Assembly (NCBI RefSeq): GCF_932526225.1
Contig: NC_064048.1
Location: 7,791,015 to 7,855,014 of the forward strand
Source: Nematostella vectensis
Lineage: Eukaryota; Cnidaria; Anthozoa; Actiniaria; Edwardsiidae
Direction: 5' to 3'
Length of the DNA: 64,000 bases
Shown here: piece by piece, positions 1-11,264 of the stretch
Position numbering within the stretch: position 1 is the stretch's first letter
Layout: each line of letters starts with the position of its first letter
Program-made: the position numbers and the translations under genes
Notes under the pieces: generated by a model
Databases searched by the model: none
Seen by the model: only the letters and a program-made list of their open reading frames with translations
Told to the model about the DNA's origin: nothing

Positions 1-1157
1 CCCACCAAAAATGGGTCCTTTCTTATTAATAAAACCTGATTTGGTCTCGCAACACCTTCATTAACGCGCTTCTATTTTTGCATAAAACAAATTGATGCGA
101 AGTTTTATTCACGTTGGAAGTCTCGTGAAATAATCCCGAGTGTTTTGGGGAGTATTAAATATTCGATATTGGTCCCATCAGCTCTCCTTTCCTTGCCAAA
201 GTTATATCTTTAAGGGCATATAACGAGGCTTCTTTCTGAAACACGTTAAAATGGCATATTTCGTCGTTTGCATATGTTCTGATGCCGAAATGATAATTTT
301 AAAAGTTGCTGTGGAAAAAAATATATCTGTTCCTTTTTCCCAGGAGAGTAAATTCCTTTTTTTCCCAGCCGGCAGTGGTTAGGCATTTTAGCACATGAAT
401 AATTGCCCGTATAACCGATCGGGACGATTTTTATCCCAAGCATCCGCTCGAGCGCCCCCAAAAATATTCCCAGCACAACTAGTTCGACTCCACAAATTTG
501 CCGCAGAACCATTCGGACCCAGCCAGCAAAAACTGAAGAACAGATCCGTTTTGTCGCCCTTGCATCTTGTTCGGGTGCTCGTTGCTTCACTGCCACAAAC
601 GAACAAAAATAGTATTCTACTTACCCGATCACCTAGACAATTAAAAAAAAAGAAAAAGAAAATAAATAAAGGGCACAAGGTGATTATGATGGTATTTTAT
701 CGAATGTTCCTGAAAATGTGCGCGTTCTATGTGATTATTATGAACCTGTGCATTTTATAACGACCATACCAAACCATGCCCTCCTGCGCAGAGAATTCTA
801 TGTTGCTCGTTTTCTTTCCATAAACGTTGATGTGGATAGAGCAAAGGACACGAGCGGCACAGAAAGCTCTGCGTAGGAGAGTAACCAAACCATGGTATCA
901 TTAAAAACGTACGGCTATTATGTAAGGTCTCCAAAAAGCGAACCAATTAATTGTGTACATTGTTCTGAATGTGTTAGATCCCAAAATTGCGGTTTAAAAT
1001 CTTAATGCAGTTTTAAGTTGAAATTCGATTAAAAATCTAATTAAGTAGCCTGTCTGCTTGCGGGCCCTAGAGAATCTAACGGAGAGCGCATTGGACAATG
1101 TCTCGCGATGTTAATTTTTTGCACTTTAAAAATACTAAAAATTTTATTTGATTTCAG
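1..1157. other. Intron or upstream region of the CLN3-like gene
   Basis: No coding exon is recognisable here. The right end is a splice acceptor (pyrimidine-rich, ending TTTCAG at 1152-1157), so at least the right part is an intron of the CLN3-like gene whose 5' exons lie outside the window. The short open frames around 246-760 fall in a dispersed repeat also found at 20195-20610 and are not considered genes. Confidence 0.6.
216..575 (+). repeat. Dispersed repeat, copy 1 (same family at 20195-20610)
   Basis: Long stretches match 20195-20610 in the same orientation, for example AAATGGCATATTTCGTCGTT and ATAACCGATCGGGACGATTT. The copies differ by small indels and by an extra segment in the second copy, as expected for old interspersed copies. 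No coding capacity or clear terminal repeat was found. Confidence 0.75.
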
Positions 1158-2029
1158 GTCTAACTTCCTGGGCGTGTATGTCCCCTCAAAAATCCATGAT
1201 CGTCGCATCAGGATTCTCCATTCTACTTCTCCTGTTCTATTACATCCTGAACAAAGACCGCATCAAGTCGCACGCTATAGCCGCTACCTACCGATCAAGC
1301 CTGAAGGATAGCGCAAAGTACCAGTCCGTAGCCACCACCGACACCATCAAGCGGAAAGACCCCTGGAGCTTGTCATGCAGCGAGAAGTTCCAGGCAGCAG
1401 GGACCATTTTGCCTCTGATGCTCGCGCTGTGCATATCATACGCGTCACAATATCTCACTATTCAAGCGGTCTTCACGACTATTTCATTCCCAAGCTCGCC
1501 CTTCCCGCCAAGGGATCACTACGTGTATTACGTAGCGTTGAATGGCGTAGGGGAGTTCCTGTCCCGTTCTTATTTAGCAGTCGTAGGGTGCTATCGCCCC
1601 GCCCTTGCGCGGAAACTCGTAATCAAGCGCACATGGGTGTTGGCATTATGCCTACTCGGGGTGTTCTCGCTGGCTTTATGTGCATCGTGGTATCGATTTT
1701 TCCAAAGTGTCGCTTTCGTTCTCGCCCTTTCCTTCGTCGTCGGTGCTATCTCAGGCACTGTGTTTGCTAACACGTTGATGGCGATACGCGAAATTGTTGA
1801 GCCGAGGCATCAGGAGTTTTGTCTCGGACTGGTAACCGCTGGTGAGACATCGGGGGCGCTCCTTGGCTCGTTCATTGGACTTAAGCTGGAACCTGTACTA
1901 AGAAAGCACTGCGAGAAAACTGTTAGTAGCAACCGCACGGCACATTGCTTCACGCGGAGAGACAAGAGGCGATGGACGATGGCTGTGTGTAAGGGGAAAG
2001 TCACAGACACCCCGCTAAAGCTTAAATAG
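1158..2029 (+). CDS. CLN3: CLN3/battenin-family membrane protein, terminal exon (5' part missing)
   Basis: CLN3 (battenin) is a polytopic late-endosomal/lysosomal membrane protein related to the major facilitator superfamily and mutated in juvenile Batten disease. The exon starts after an AG at 1156-1157, in phase with codon positions 2-3, and is open for about 290 codons to TAG at 2027-2029. Family resemblance is in the C-terminal half: a motif like the human GVFASRSS (here GVGEFLSRSY), then RTWVLALCLL, a hydrophobic segment, NTLMAIRE, an acidic H-x-EF segment (RHQEFCLGLV) and a last membrane segment ending LRKHC. About five or six hydrophobic segments are visible. Human CLN3 stops soon after the equivalent of LRKHC with a prenylation-type C-terminus; here about 45 mostly basic residues follow and no CaaX box is seen. 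The tail could be real or could hide an unrecognised donor. CLN3 family is likely; orthology is not proven. Confidence 0.75.
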
Positions 2030-2605
2030 AATTCAAATTAGAAGTTCGAAGTAGAAGTTTAATAGAATTAGAAGCCATACCCAGGAACCCAGGTTCTAAT
2101 GCGTTCTAGTCCTAATGCGTAGGCAGATATGTCTTAGATGGTGCGAGATGGTTCGCCAGTAGTTTCAGAGCCTTGTACAAACGGGGGGTGGGGGGAGGGG
2201 TACTTTTAGTAGTTCAGGGAACATGAAAGTTGTTGGGCACCTTATAAAGAGTTTCTCAGGTCCCCATACTCCAAGACGAAAGATTGTCTGCATAAGCTAA
2301 ATAAGTCTACCTTAAAAATTGTCTTATTGCTTAATCCCTCTTTTACAAGAAACTGCAGTATGAAAAGAACGCGCCTGGAATAAGTCGTCATAACCGCTGG
2401 AATTTCTACTCTGTTAAATCTTTGTTGTTTGTTTATCGAGGGTAACACATTTAACCGAATATACAGTTTTCTAACATATGACCCCCGGTTAGTAAGCACT
2501 CTCACTGGGGGTGGTCACTGCCAGAGGGTTTATTGCGTCCCCAGTGGTTCTTTTTTGTCCCTTCGGTTCAGGTTAGTGTAGTGCAGCTTGAAGAGACGGG
2601 ACCTC

Positions 2606-2777
2606 CGGTTTAGTGTCCTTATCCGAGAAGACTGGAAACACGGGAGAATAACTTCCACTCACTTGTGACACAAATTTGAATCAAGGCAGGAACCCGGAAA
2701 AATCCCCAGTTTGAGCCATTCGAACCTGGGCCACAGCGGTGAGAGGCCGACGCGCTAACACACTAGGCCACCCGTGC
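2606..2777 (-). mobile_element. tRNA-derived SINE, copy 1
   Basis: Read on the minus strand it begins GCACGGGTGGCC, has an A-box-like segment (TGGCCTAGTGTGTTAGCG) and a B box (GGTTCGAATGG), then a tail shared with 47089-47450. The two copies are collinear over about 172 bp apart from a secondary insertion in the other copy. The tRNA-like head with pol III boxes and a non-tRNA tail is the standard SINE layout. Confidence 0.75.
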
Positions 2778-4010
2778 TTATTTGTCATAACAATAAGAAA
2801 AAAAAAGATAGGAACACGTTCGAAATATTGTTTATTGTTTATGTCTATTTTTTGCGACCCTGTATTGAATTTAATATTTCGCCTTTTGTAAAACAAATGG
2901 CTCATAAATCTGCAGGCAGATAAGTCCAATTAATAAGTTACAGCATAATAGATGATAGAAAAGCTACTGGGTAAAAGTAAAAGATGGGCTGATCCAGGTT
3001 ACAGGCAAATGAGGTTATTTAATTAAGGTTATTTAAGGGTGAAATACCCACCCTATATGCTATTTGTAGTGGGAAAACTCATCAATACTGCACATATGGG
3101 ACCTTTGTATATATTCTAATGCAAACACTTAAATTTTCTCACCCCTTTCCACATTTTTGTTAGATGTTTGAAACAGTTATAACTTCTATGTCCAAGTTAT
3201 AATGTTATAACTTCAATTTGATCAACATTTAGCAGCAAAAATTTAACAAATTAAAGGCCCAAAAATTAAATGTTTATCTTCTCAATAAACTATAGAATAA
3301 CATGCATTTTTTTTTTGGAATGTGTGAAATAAAATAACACATCGTCCATTTGTAAATGGAACTATCTATTCTACTAACTAGAATGCAAGCAATGGATATT
3401 ATGTGATTGCAAACCAGTGGCGGCGGAACCTCTTGATCTACCACTGAACAAACATCTGCGAATGGGAGCCACTCGGGTGTCCAAATGGTGAGAAATTAAC
3501 CACAATTTTATTTTAAGATATATAACATTTTTTGTTGTTGCCTTAATAGCACCCTGAAAACCAAGATGTTGATATGATGCACTAACATATCGGACAATCT
3601 TGCTTACAAAAATGTATGTACTGTAATAGCCAATCTAAATGATTTGTTCTTTGTAACTAAAAGTTGAAATGTGTGAAATGGTCGGTTCACTACAGTTTAT
3701 TTCGCCACATGATACATACAGAGAATGTAATAAAATGCAATAAATTACATTATCTACATGATAGGATGGGTACTCTAGTCTGAGTTGACTGCCACACCAT
3801 GGTTGTACGTAGTTAGGAGACTTATGATGGACTGTTTGACAATATTGGTTTGTTTTTATTGGAATATTCAAAACTCTTATCATTTCTTTTTTTAAACATA
3901 AACTTTCCCTGTATTTTTTTTATAGAATTAGGCCATTTTTATCATAAGATGGATTGAAATGCACCATAATCACTTGTACTGAAATATACACCTAATTTTA
4001 AAAGGGTCTT

Positions 4011-4082
4011 ATAGCCTACAAAAACATGTGTCACACAAATTGGATCAACAAGCTGTGATCCATGATTTTGTAGGCTATAAAA
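4011..4082. repeat. Short inverted repeat (hairpin)
   Basis: TTATAGCCTACAAAA at the left is mirrored by TTTTGTAGGCTATAA at the right, with about 40 bases between. It may be a tiny MITE remnant; no target duplication was identified. Confidence 0.6.
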
Positions 4083-4214
4083 GGCTATGCAAGTGAATGC
4101 TTATCTTCAAAGAAAATTCAATCCACTCCTACAAAAAAAGATTATATCTTTAATTAGTATAAATCTACTCACATCTATCACAAATCCTGCAATTTGATTG
4201 GCTCAACACTCAAT

Positions 4215-4512
4215 CATACCTGTCAACTCTCAAGATTTTGGACCCCTTCTCTCACTCTCCCACTTTGAGCACCAAATCTCCCGCTTTTTAGCGATTTTTA
4301 TCGCTTCTGGAAAATTATTATATAGAAAATCATCATTTTGCCTATTTTCCATTAAAATATTTAAAACAATAATCCCCTTGCGTAGCGCAATTTATCTAAC
4401 ACCCTTGTGGATTTGTTCGTGAGAGCTTTCAATACGGCAAACGCTGTATTGATGAACCCACCCCCCCAAAAAAAATCTCAAGCCTTGACATTTTCGGAGG
4501 TTGACAGGTATG
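4215..4512. mobile_element. MITE with CATACCTGTCAAC termini
   Basis: The 298-bp segment starts CATACCTGTCAAC and ends GTTGACAGGTATG, a 13-bp perfect terminal inverted repeat. CTCAAT occurs immediately outside both ends (4209-4214 and 4513-4518), a candidate 6-bp target-site duplication. No coding capacity. Confidence 0.75.
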
Positions 4513-4673
4513 CTCAATGTGCTATCATTTAGGGGTAAGAAATGTTGTTTCATTTGTTTTGGCTGGATAAAAATAAAATATTTCACCTCAAAAGGACATT
4601 ACATAATAAAAAAAAATATACTGAAGACTAAAAAACCACTAGAGCAGAAGCCAATTTCCTTTAGGGTTAAAAT

Positions 4674-4769
4674 ACCGTGGGTACCAGAGCCTCCAAACTT
4701 CCCCTGCCCAGTGACGCTCAGCCAAAATGTCGCGACTGTACGAAAGTCTGGCGGCTCTGGTACCCTTGG
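4674..4769. mobile_element. 96-bp MITE with 12-bp target duplication
   Basis: GGGTACCAGAGCC near the left end is mirrored by GGCTCTGGTACCC near the right end. TAGGGTTAAAAT is present exactly at both borders (4662-4673 and 4770-4781), a 12-bp direct repeat that looks like a target-site duplication. It lies just beyond the 3' end of the TREX-like gene. Confidence 0.75.
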
Positions 4770-4790
4770 TAGGGTTAAAATTGATATGTT

Positions 4791-4796
4791 TTTATT
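4791..4796 (-). terminator. Polyadenylation signal AATAAA of the TREX-like gene
   Basis: TTTATT on the plus strand reads AATAAA on the minus strand and begins only about six bases after the TREX stop codon, implying a very short 3' UTR. No other AATAAA lies nearer the stop. Confidence 0.5.
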
Positions 4797-4801
4797 GGAG
4801 T

Positions 4802-5620
4802 CTATCCTTCCTTTTCTAACATAGAGAAGTACTCATGCTGCACTTTAGCAATTTCTTCTTCGTTAAGTGCTGCCCCTCTGTTCCCCTTCCCTCTTTTTAC
4901 TGTCCTTTTCTTTACCCTCAAGAGTCCAGGATTCTTGCCACCATTTCCCATAGGGTGAGCAATCATTTCCAGGTATTCTAAAACATCAGGTTTTTTCAGT
5001 GCTAGTTGCAATAGTGCAAGCGTATCACCTTCTGCTGTGTGAGAATTCTCTATTTCACTTCCTGTCATCCTCTTGTAAAGATTCCCTAAGCTAAACGACA
5101 ACCGACCTGTATACGGGGCTAGTTTTGTTCTAGTTGTTCGTTTAGCCTCTGATGTTTTCAGTTCTTCTGCTTGGTGGAGCTTCCTGAATGCTTTCCACGA
5201 GTCTGCCGCTTGTATTTCACTCGGGAATTTTACACCGGCATTCACGAACTCAGAAGCAAGAATGTCAAAGTCGAATCTATCACCGCTATGAGCGACAAGA
5301 CAAGATGGCGAAGGTTGACGGCGAAGAAAGGTTTTGATAACTTTCGCCAACTTTCTGTCAAATTCACGCTTCTCTGCCAAGTTCATTTTGTTTATACCAG
5401 TTATAGAAGAAGCCCCACACTCAATATTTTGCACTGGTTTGACACAAATGCTCAGTTTATCAATTAGTCTTGGCTCTGTTTTGGTTTCAGCGGCTCGAAG
5501 AAGGTGATCTTTTTGGACAGCGATTAAACAGATTTCTGTGATTTCTATCGGTCGTCGCAGGCCAGTAGTCTCGAGATCCAGGAATATAAAAGTTAAAAAC
5601 TCATTAAAATTGTTTGCCAT
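4802..5620 (-). CDS. TREX: TREX-type 3'-5' DNA exonuclease (DEDDh family)
   Basis: TREX1/TREX2 enzymes degrade DNA from 3' ends; TREX1 removes cytosolic DNA that would activate cGAS-STING. All three exonuclease motifs are present: FLDLETTGL with the first Asp/Glu pair, AHSGDRFDFDIL with the second motif Asp, and HTAEGDTLALL with the catalytic His and final Asp, spaced as in TREX proteins. The start at 5620 (MANNFNEF, 272 aa) puts motif I about 14 residues from the N-terminus, as in TREX2; the frame is open upstream to another ATG at 5755, which would add 45 basic, non-conserved residues. There is no C-terminal membrane anchor of the TREX1 kind; instead a basic KKRTVKRGKGNRG segment follows the fold, a possible nucleic-acid-binding or nuclear signal. 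It is intronless, as mammalian TREX1/2 are. No disruption seen. Confidence 0.9.
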   Translation of the reverse strand: MANNFNEFLTFIFLDLETTGLRRPIEITEICLIAVQKDHLLRAAETKTEPRLIDKLSICVKPVQNIECGASSITGINKMNLAEKREFDRKLAKVIKTFLRRQPSPSCLVAHSGDRFDFDILASEFVNAGVKFPSEIQAADSWKAFRKLHQAEELKTSEAKRTTRTKLAPYTGRLSFSLGNLYKRMTGSEIENSHTAEGDTLALLQLALKKPDVLEYLEMIAHPMGNGGKNPGLLRVKKRTVKRGKGNRGAALNEEEIAKVQHEYFSMLEKEG

Positions 5621-6062
5621 TGGAGTAAAACCAGGCTTGAAAAGGTTAGAACACCGATTAAAACATTTAGACAAGAACATCAATCGAACGAAAATGTCGC
5701 ATTTCCCGCGGAATCGTAGGGTTGTTACCAGTCCTAATTTGTCACAAGAAAACAAAGAAAACCCAATTTGAGGAAAATATTTTATAAATAAGTTATCATG
5801 ATTTGTATAAAAATTGCAGGAATAATTAAGATCTTAGCTTCATGGTATGATTTCATTTTGAATTTAATTCGAATTCCTTTTAGAAATCTTCAATTTTTAC
5901 ATTATTCGATTTTTTATTGGTCAGCGGTAACTCCCAACTCTGAATCCGGGGACTTGATGAGTCGTTCCCATAGCGACCTACGGTCATGTTTTCCTCCAGA
6001 AGCCGAAGAAAGGAATAAACTTTATATTTGCTGATTTATCAGTGTATTCCGTGAAGTAAAAG
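5621..6062. promoter_or_regulatory. Divergent (bidirectional) promoter between TREX-like and STPG2
   Basis: The two genes are head-to-head with 442 bp between the chosen start codons (307 bp if TREX starts at 5755). No TATA box is evident for either. The STPG2-proximal part holds an RFX-type X-box (5964-5977). Shared promoter use is inferred from arrangement only. Confidence 0.5.
5964..5977 (+). promoter_or_regulatory. RFX X-box-like site upstream of STPG2
   Basis: GTTCCCATAGCGAC fits the RFX consensus RYYNYY-N(1-3)-RRNRAC at every position with a 2-base spacer. It lies 86 bp upstream of the STPG2 start codon, the usual location of X-boxes in ciliary genes, and STPG2 is a sperm-tail/ciliary-type protein. 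Binding is inferred. Confidence 0.5.
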
Positions 6063-9000
6063 ATGTATGATCGCGCCCCTAGAACCCTAACGCAACCGTT
6101 ATCCAGCACAGCCGATGCTGTTGGCCCTGGAACATACGATCCACCCGAGCCAGGACGCCGAAAATACGGTAAACATTACAAAAGTTTATAAAATCAAATG
6201 GTGCCATACATGAGAGACTTTGCATTCTTAAAATCTAAAGTATTTTAGAGCTATCAGGGGAATTATAGTTATTCAAGTTTACGTGCAGATATTTATATTT
6301 CCGTCTATAGTTTAAAAAAGTGAAAAATGTAAGATTGGTTGTGTTTCTTTTAAATGTCTTTTTCCTACAACAGAAAGTAACAGGTAAAGTTAGAAAACTT
6401 ACATTGTGGTGTATCTTATTTTCTTGAAAAGCTATATATTACAGTTAAACTCATTTTGAAGTGGATAACACAATTACGAAGTAATGAGATATTCCCATTC
6501 CCTTGTTACTGTATGTGCCCTTCCAGTGCTTTGTCCCCAGAGCACACAAATCTTAAGATGACTTTTTTAAATACAACTCAAGAATATAAGAAGCATTGCA
6601 GATTGTTATGCAGATTGTAGTTCAGTAAAAAAGGAAAACATTACAATTAAGGTGACTTCTAAACAGATAGACTTTCATGGCACAGACATGTAGCTAGGGT
6701 TAACAAGGGCATAGCCAGTGGGGGTGGCCCAGGGGGCCTGCCCACCCCCCCCCCCCCCCTTTTAGCAGCCAAAAATACAGTTTATGTATGAGACATTACC
6801 CAAAATACAGGAGAAAATTTCTATGCCGCTGGTTAATTCTTGTGCAAAGTGTTATGTGTGAAGGTTTATGCTGAGTGTCATGTGCCATATTCTGTACAAA
6901 ATTTCATATTTGTGGCAAGATCTTTGTATTGTATCCTCTAGGACTTTGGTATCCTGTTGCCAACTTATTACCAATTTTTCTCATAGATGGTTATGCACCT
7001 TTCTCATCCATGACTGGGCGTGAGACCTTCCTGGACATCCAGGACAGTGTAGTTGCTGCACCTGGCCCTGGTCAGTACGACCCGCAACTGGTACAGCACC
7101 ATATATCCGGGGGGCACACCCTCGCCAACAGAGTGAGTAAAAATATTCAGATTTTTTTGGTAGATTGTTAACATATTTTCCTATTAGGCTTCCCAACTTA
7201 GTTTTTGTTCTTAGACACTCTGCTATTGCAGACATTAAATTGCTATTTTCATGAGAAAAACTACTCATTGCCAACAGTATTGCTGTTACCCCCCCCCCCC
7301 CCCCAAATTAGGAGTATTGTATAGTGATTCTAGATTGATGTACTTTATTTTATTTCTGTGTGTAGTCAAGTAGGTTTACAAGCAAGCCAGTCAAGACACC
7401 TGGACCTGGGGCATACAACCTGCAAAAGAAGGGTGACTGGCTGAAAGATGGAGGAGGCAGGCGTGGCGAGGGCGTGGGAGACATGGGTGATGTGGCTGTA
7501 AGGATGACTTAGAACATGCTCATTTAGTGAAGTCTTTGCAAATAATGTAACGCAAAAGTTATGTTAGAAAAATAGCAGCCAATACTGTTTCTTACAAAAT
7601 GTGATTATAATGATTAATGATGATGATGATGAACAATATTTTTTTTCTACTCAGTTTTTGTTATCTAACTAATTGTTTGGGGGGTTAGATCACTTCAGAA
7701 TCATAGACAGAGACCATAAGGTGTGTTTTTTATTATACTGAAAGATTCAAAGGATCCAAACCACTTGACTTAAGAGAATCACTGTCAACTAGGACAACAA
7801 TATATATCTCTCTTATATGCCCCCATCCCCCCCCCTCAGCTTAAATTCTAGGCCTGACTCATATGTCTTTAATTTTCAGTTGTTCAAGACGTCCCGTGTG
7901 ACATTTAAGCGTAAGCCTGACCCCCCGTCAATCCCGTCCCCTGGCAAGGCCTATGGCTATGAGGAATCTACAGATGGCTCACTCCGCCCCCAAGAGATGC
8001 CCCACAAGGATAGTTCCATGGGGCCTGCCTACTATCAAGTCAAACATGTAATGGCAATAATTATTATTAGATTGTACACAATATAAATGAGAAGTTGAAT
8101 ATATGAATTTATGTAGTTAAGTTATTGCTATAGATTGGCATTGTCAACCTGCTATTGTCATTGTCAATTTTAACCCATTCGCTCCTATAACACCCTGAAA
8201 TGCCCGGTGGAAAAACTGGATCAGCCCCTTTTAGCTCAAAATTCAAGCATTGAAATGTAGAAATGAATCACCCATATTTACAACAATACAACTTCTTTAG
8301 GATGATGACCCTGTTACCAGGAAGTATGGAAAGGGAACAAACTTTAGCAACAGGACCTCAAAAAGATTGCAATTCAAAGGTATACAGTTTATTGGGTTTT
8401 GTCTATAAATACACAAAAAAACTGGTATTCGACTTTTCTTCAGGGTAGACTGAAGAAGGTGAATGGTTACAATCTTATTTGCATAAGAATAGTGGTGCGA
8501 GATGCAAAAACATTAAAATTGACAAAAACGTGCATATTTTAAAATAGCGTGTGTATGGATAAAAATAATTTACACATACTGGTTCCTACATTCCTAAGTT
8601 CCTACATGGTTTCCTAGAGATCTGGTTCATGAATACGATTTTGGGCTTTTTGTATTTATTTTGTATTTTATTTATTTATTTTGGATATGCCTTTTTACCC
8701 CTCTTGGTCACATTCAGGACCTCACCAAATAATGAATATGTTACTGACATGATTTTGAAATGTCTTAAATAAGCTCTTTTATATCAATAAGAAACTCTCC
8801 AGGTGCAAAGCGAGCAATAGCCAAAAAATACTAAATGCAACATCTTCCAAAGTTTCGAAGTCTATTTTTAATTCCTGTGTTTTTTTTTTATAACCCCTTC
8901 GAAAATGAGGATTTTCTGAGGGGGATGAGTGCACTATCATAGGAATTTTATGTATGGAAGAAGTATGTATTTGGGCTACGTTGAAAAAAGAAATGAGCCA

Positions 9001-11217
9001 CTTTTTGGTAGTTGAGGGTGGTGATGGTGCCCCCTACACATCTTCCTTAACGTGTGTGTTGGCTGTTACCACTCTAAAAATCTCTGGTTGTCATTTGATG
9101 TGTATTCCACTGTAGGCTTTATATAAAATCCTTTTTTTTTTGCTATCTGTTTTTACGTAAAAATGTGCTTCCTTTTTGCTTTTATTTATACTCGCAAACA
9201 CACTCAAGCTTATGAATATTATGCAAGTTGATACTCTCGAGTCACTCTCAAGTAGGAAATGCATGAGTCTTGAGTACTCTTGAGTGGAGGTTATGTTACT
9301 CTAGACTTGTAAACTGTGTTTCCAGGTAATGCTGGTCCTGGGCCAGGCGACTATAACCCCTACCAAGACCCAGGAATCAAAGTACCCATGGACATAGTAA
9401 GTAAAGGCTTCAATGAGGGTTTATGGTGCAGTGTGTGCTACCCTGACCACTGAGACAATGTTTAAAAGATCATTAGCCAATTAGCATGCCAGAATCACAT
9501 GTTTGATGGACACAATATTATAACTAGGAGGACCCTCTGATGTGCATTCAAGCTTTCCTTTTTCTCACTCTGATTGGCTAGTGATGTCTATGTCTATCAG
9601 ATGTAGTAGTAGGTTTTTTTCCTCCCTTTTAGTTTTTATTTATTGGTTTCTTAACACACCTTTACACATATACTTTAAAGTTTTGGATTTCTATACCAAG
9701 TTTTTTTTCCAGGTACTGAACACATGTCATTCTTCATTTTCAGATTGTAGAGGAAAGCAGAAAACAGCCATTTGAATCTGCAGTAAGTATCAGAAAAAAA
9801 TCATGATCATTTGGGATTAATGGTCCAAGGGGAGGTCCAACAGAGAACAAAATTTCATACCAAGAAAGAAAGAAAATATAGAAAACTTATCACCCCAAAA
9901 ACACCATCATTCTATACCCCATAAAAATTAACCTAAACAAATGAGTTAGACCATGCATCAATGCTGATATGTTATGGTGATGATGATAATTATGGTGGCA
10001 ATGATTGGTTTTTAATGAGCTAGGTTTAGAAATGATGATTTTGCTGTAGTTATAATATTATACTAGTTATAGTATATTTAACATGAATATGTTATTATAT
10101 ATTATTATATATATAATATATATTATTTGCTGCAGTTGCCACGTTACCACCAAGTCATCGTCCAGGAAGAAGAAAAGAAGGCTGTTCCTGGGCCTGGCAA
10201 GTATGAGATCAAGAGCCAGTTCGAGGTGGTTCCCAGACCCACCCTACAAGACGACCCTGTGATCAATGCACCCTTCGGCACACAATCCAAGGTACAGTCC
10301 ACCGGTAGCCATTCTGCAGATATCAGGGGGTAGGGCACCCCTCTCCCCCAATATTTAATGACCATTAGGAGGCATGGCTCAAACTATAATAGGCCATTCC
10401 AGCTATAAGCATGCCCACACACTTACAATGGAAACCTACCTCAACTACCGGCATGCAGCGCACACTTTGTTTGGTGCAAGCTTAAAAATGTGCTCGCTGC
10501 ATTCTGGTAGTTGAGGTAAGTTTCTATGGTAATGCACGTGCAAACTTATGGCTGGGATGGCCTATTCACTCATTAGATATTTTTGATCAATTAAACTGGC
10601 CAACCCTTGAGGCTAGACGTAAAAGTGCAAAATCAGTTTTACAAGGTTCTGAATGACCAGTCAGCCCAATATTTAAAAAGTCAATTTATCAAATAAGTGA
10701 TTGTGAAAAAAATTATCATCTCAGAAATATTGATAAAGATCTAGCACTTCCTAAGCCAAAGACAAATTTTTTAAAATCTAGTTTCATTTACAGCGGTGCC
10801 ATGCTTTGGAATAGCCTCTCAAAGGATGCTAAACAAGCATTCTCTCTCACACTTCTGGAGAGTTATTTCTTATGTTTAGACCTACTGTTTGGCTACGCTA
10901 TTCAATCTCGCTATGTTATCTAATCGTATTGTTTTTTTTTGTATTTAACTTGTCAAACTTTAGTATTCTATTGCATTGTGAATCCCACGCCCCACATGGA
11001 AATCAGCGGCTTATATTATTGTAAAATCTGTTGTTGTGGTGGTTAATAAGTTGTACCTGACCCTGACCTGACCGTAATATTATTTTAATGTTTCTGTATC
11101 TTGCAACACTCCGCTCCCCTCTCCCCAATTGATATTGATGCCTGCTACAGTTCTGTAATAATAAATATAAATATTCACAATAATTATAAACTGACTATCT
11201 GTCTTTCTGTCTGTCTT

Positions 11218-11264
<47 letters not shown>

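Larger units (their letters stand above)
2030..4790. other. Intergenic region between CLN3-like and TREX-like genes
   Basis: No supported gene. The region is AT-rich and holds a tRNA-derived SINE (2606-2777, minus), a small hairpin (4011-4082) and two inverted-repeat elements (4215-4512 and 4674-4769). Open frames here are short and overlap these repeats. Confidence 0.7.

Noticed and set aside
246-760. Overlapping open frames on both strands near the left edge
   Set aside because: They lie in a repeat shared with 20195-20610, have no splice or family support and are mutually overlapping.
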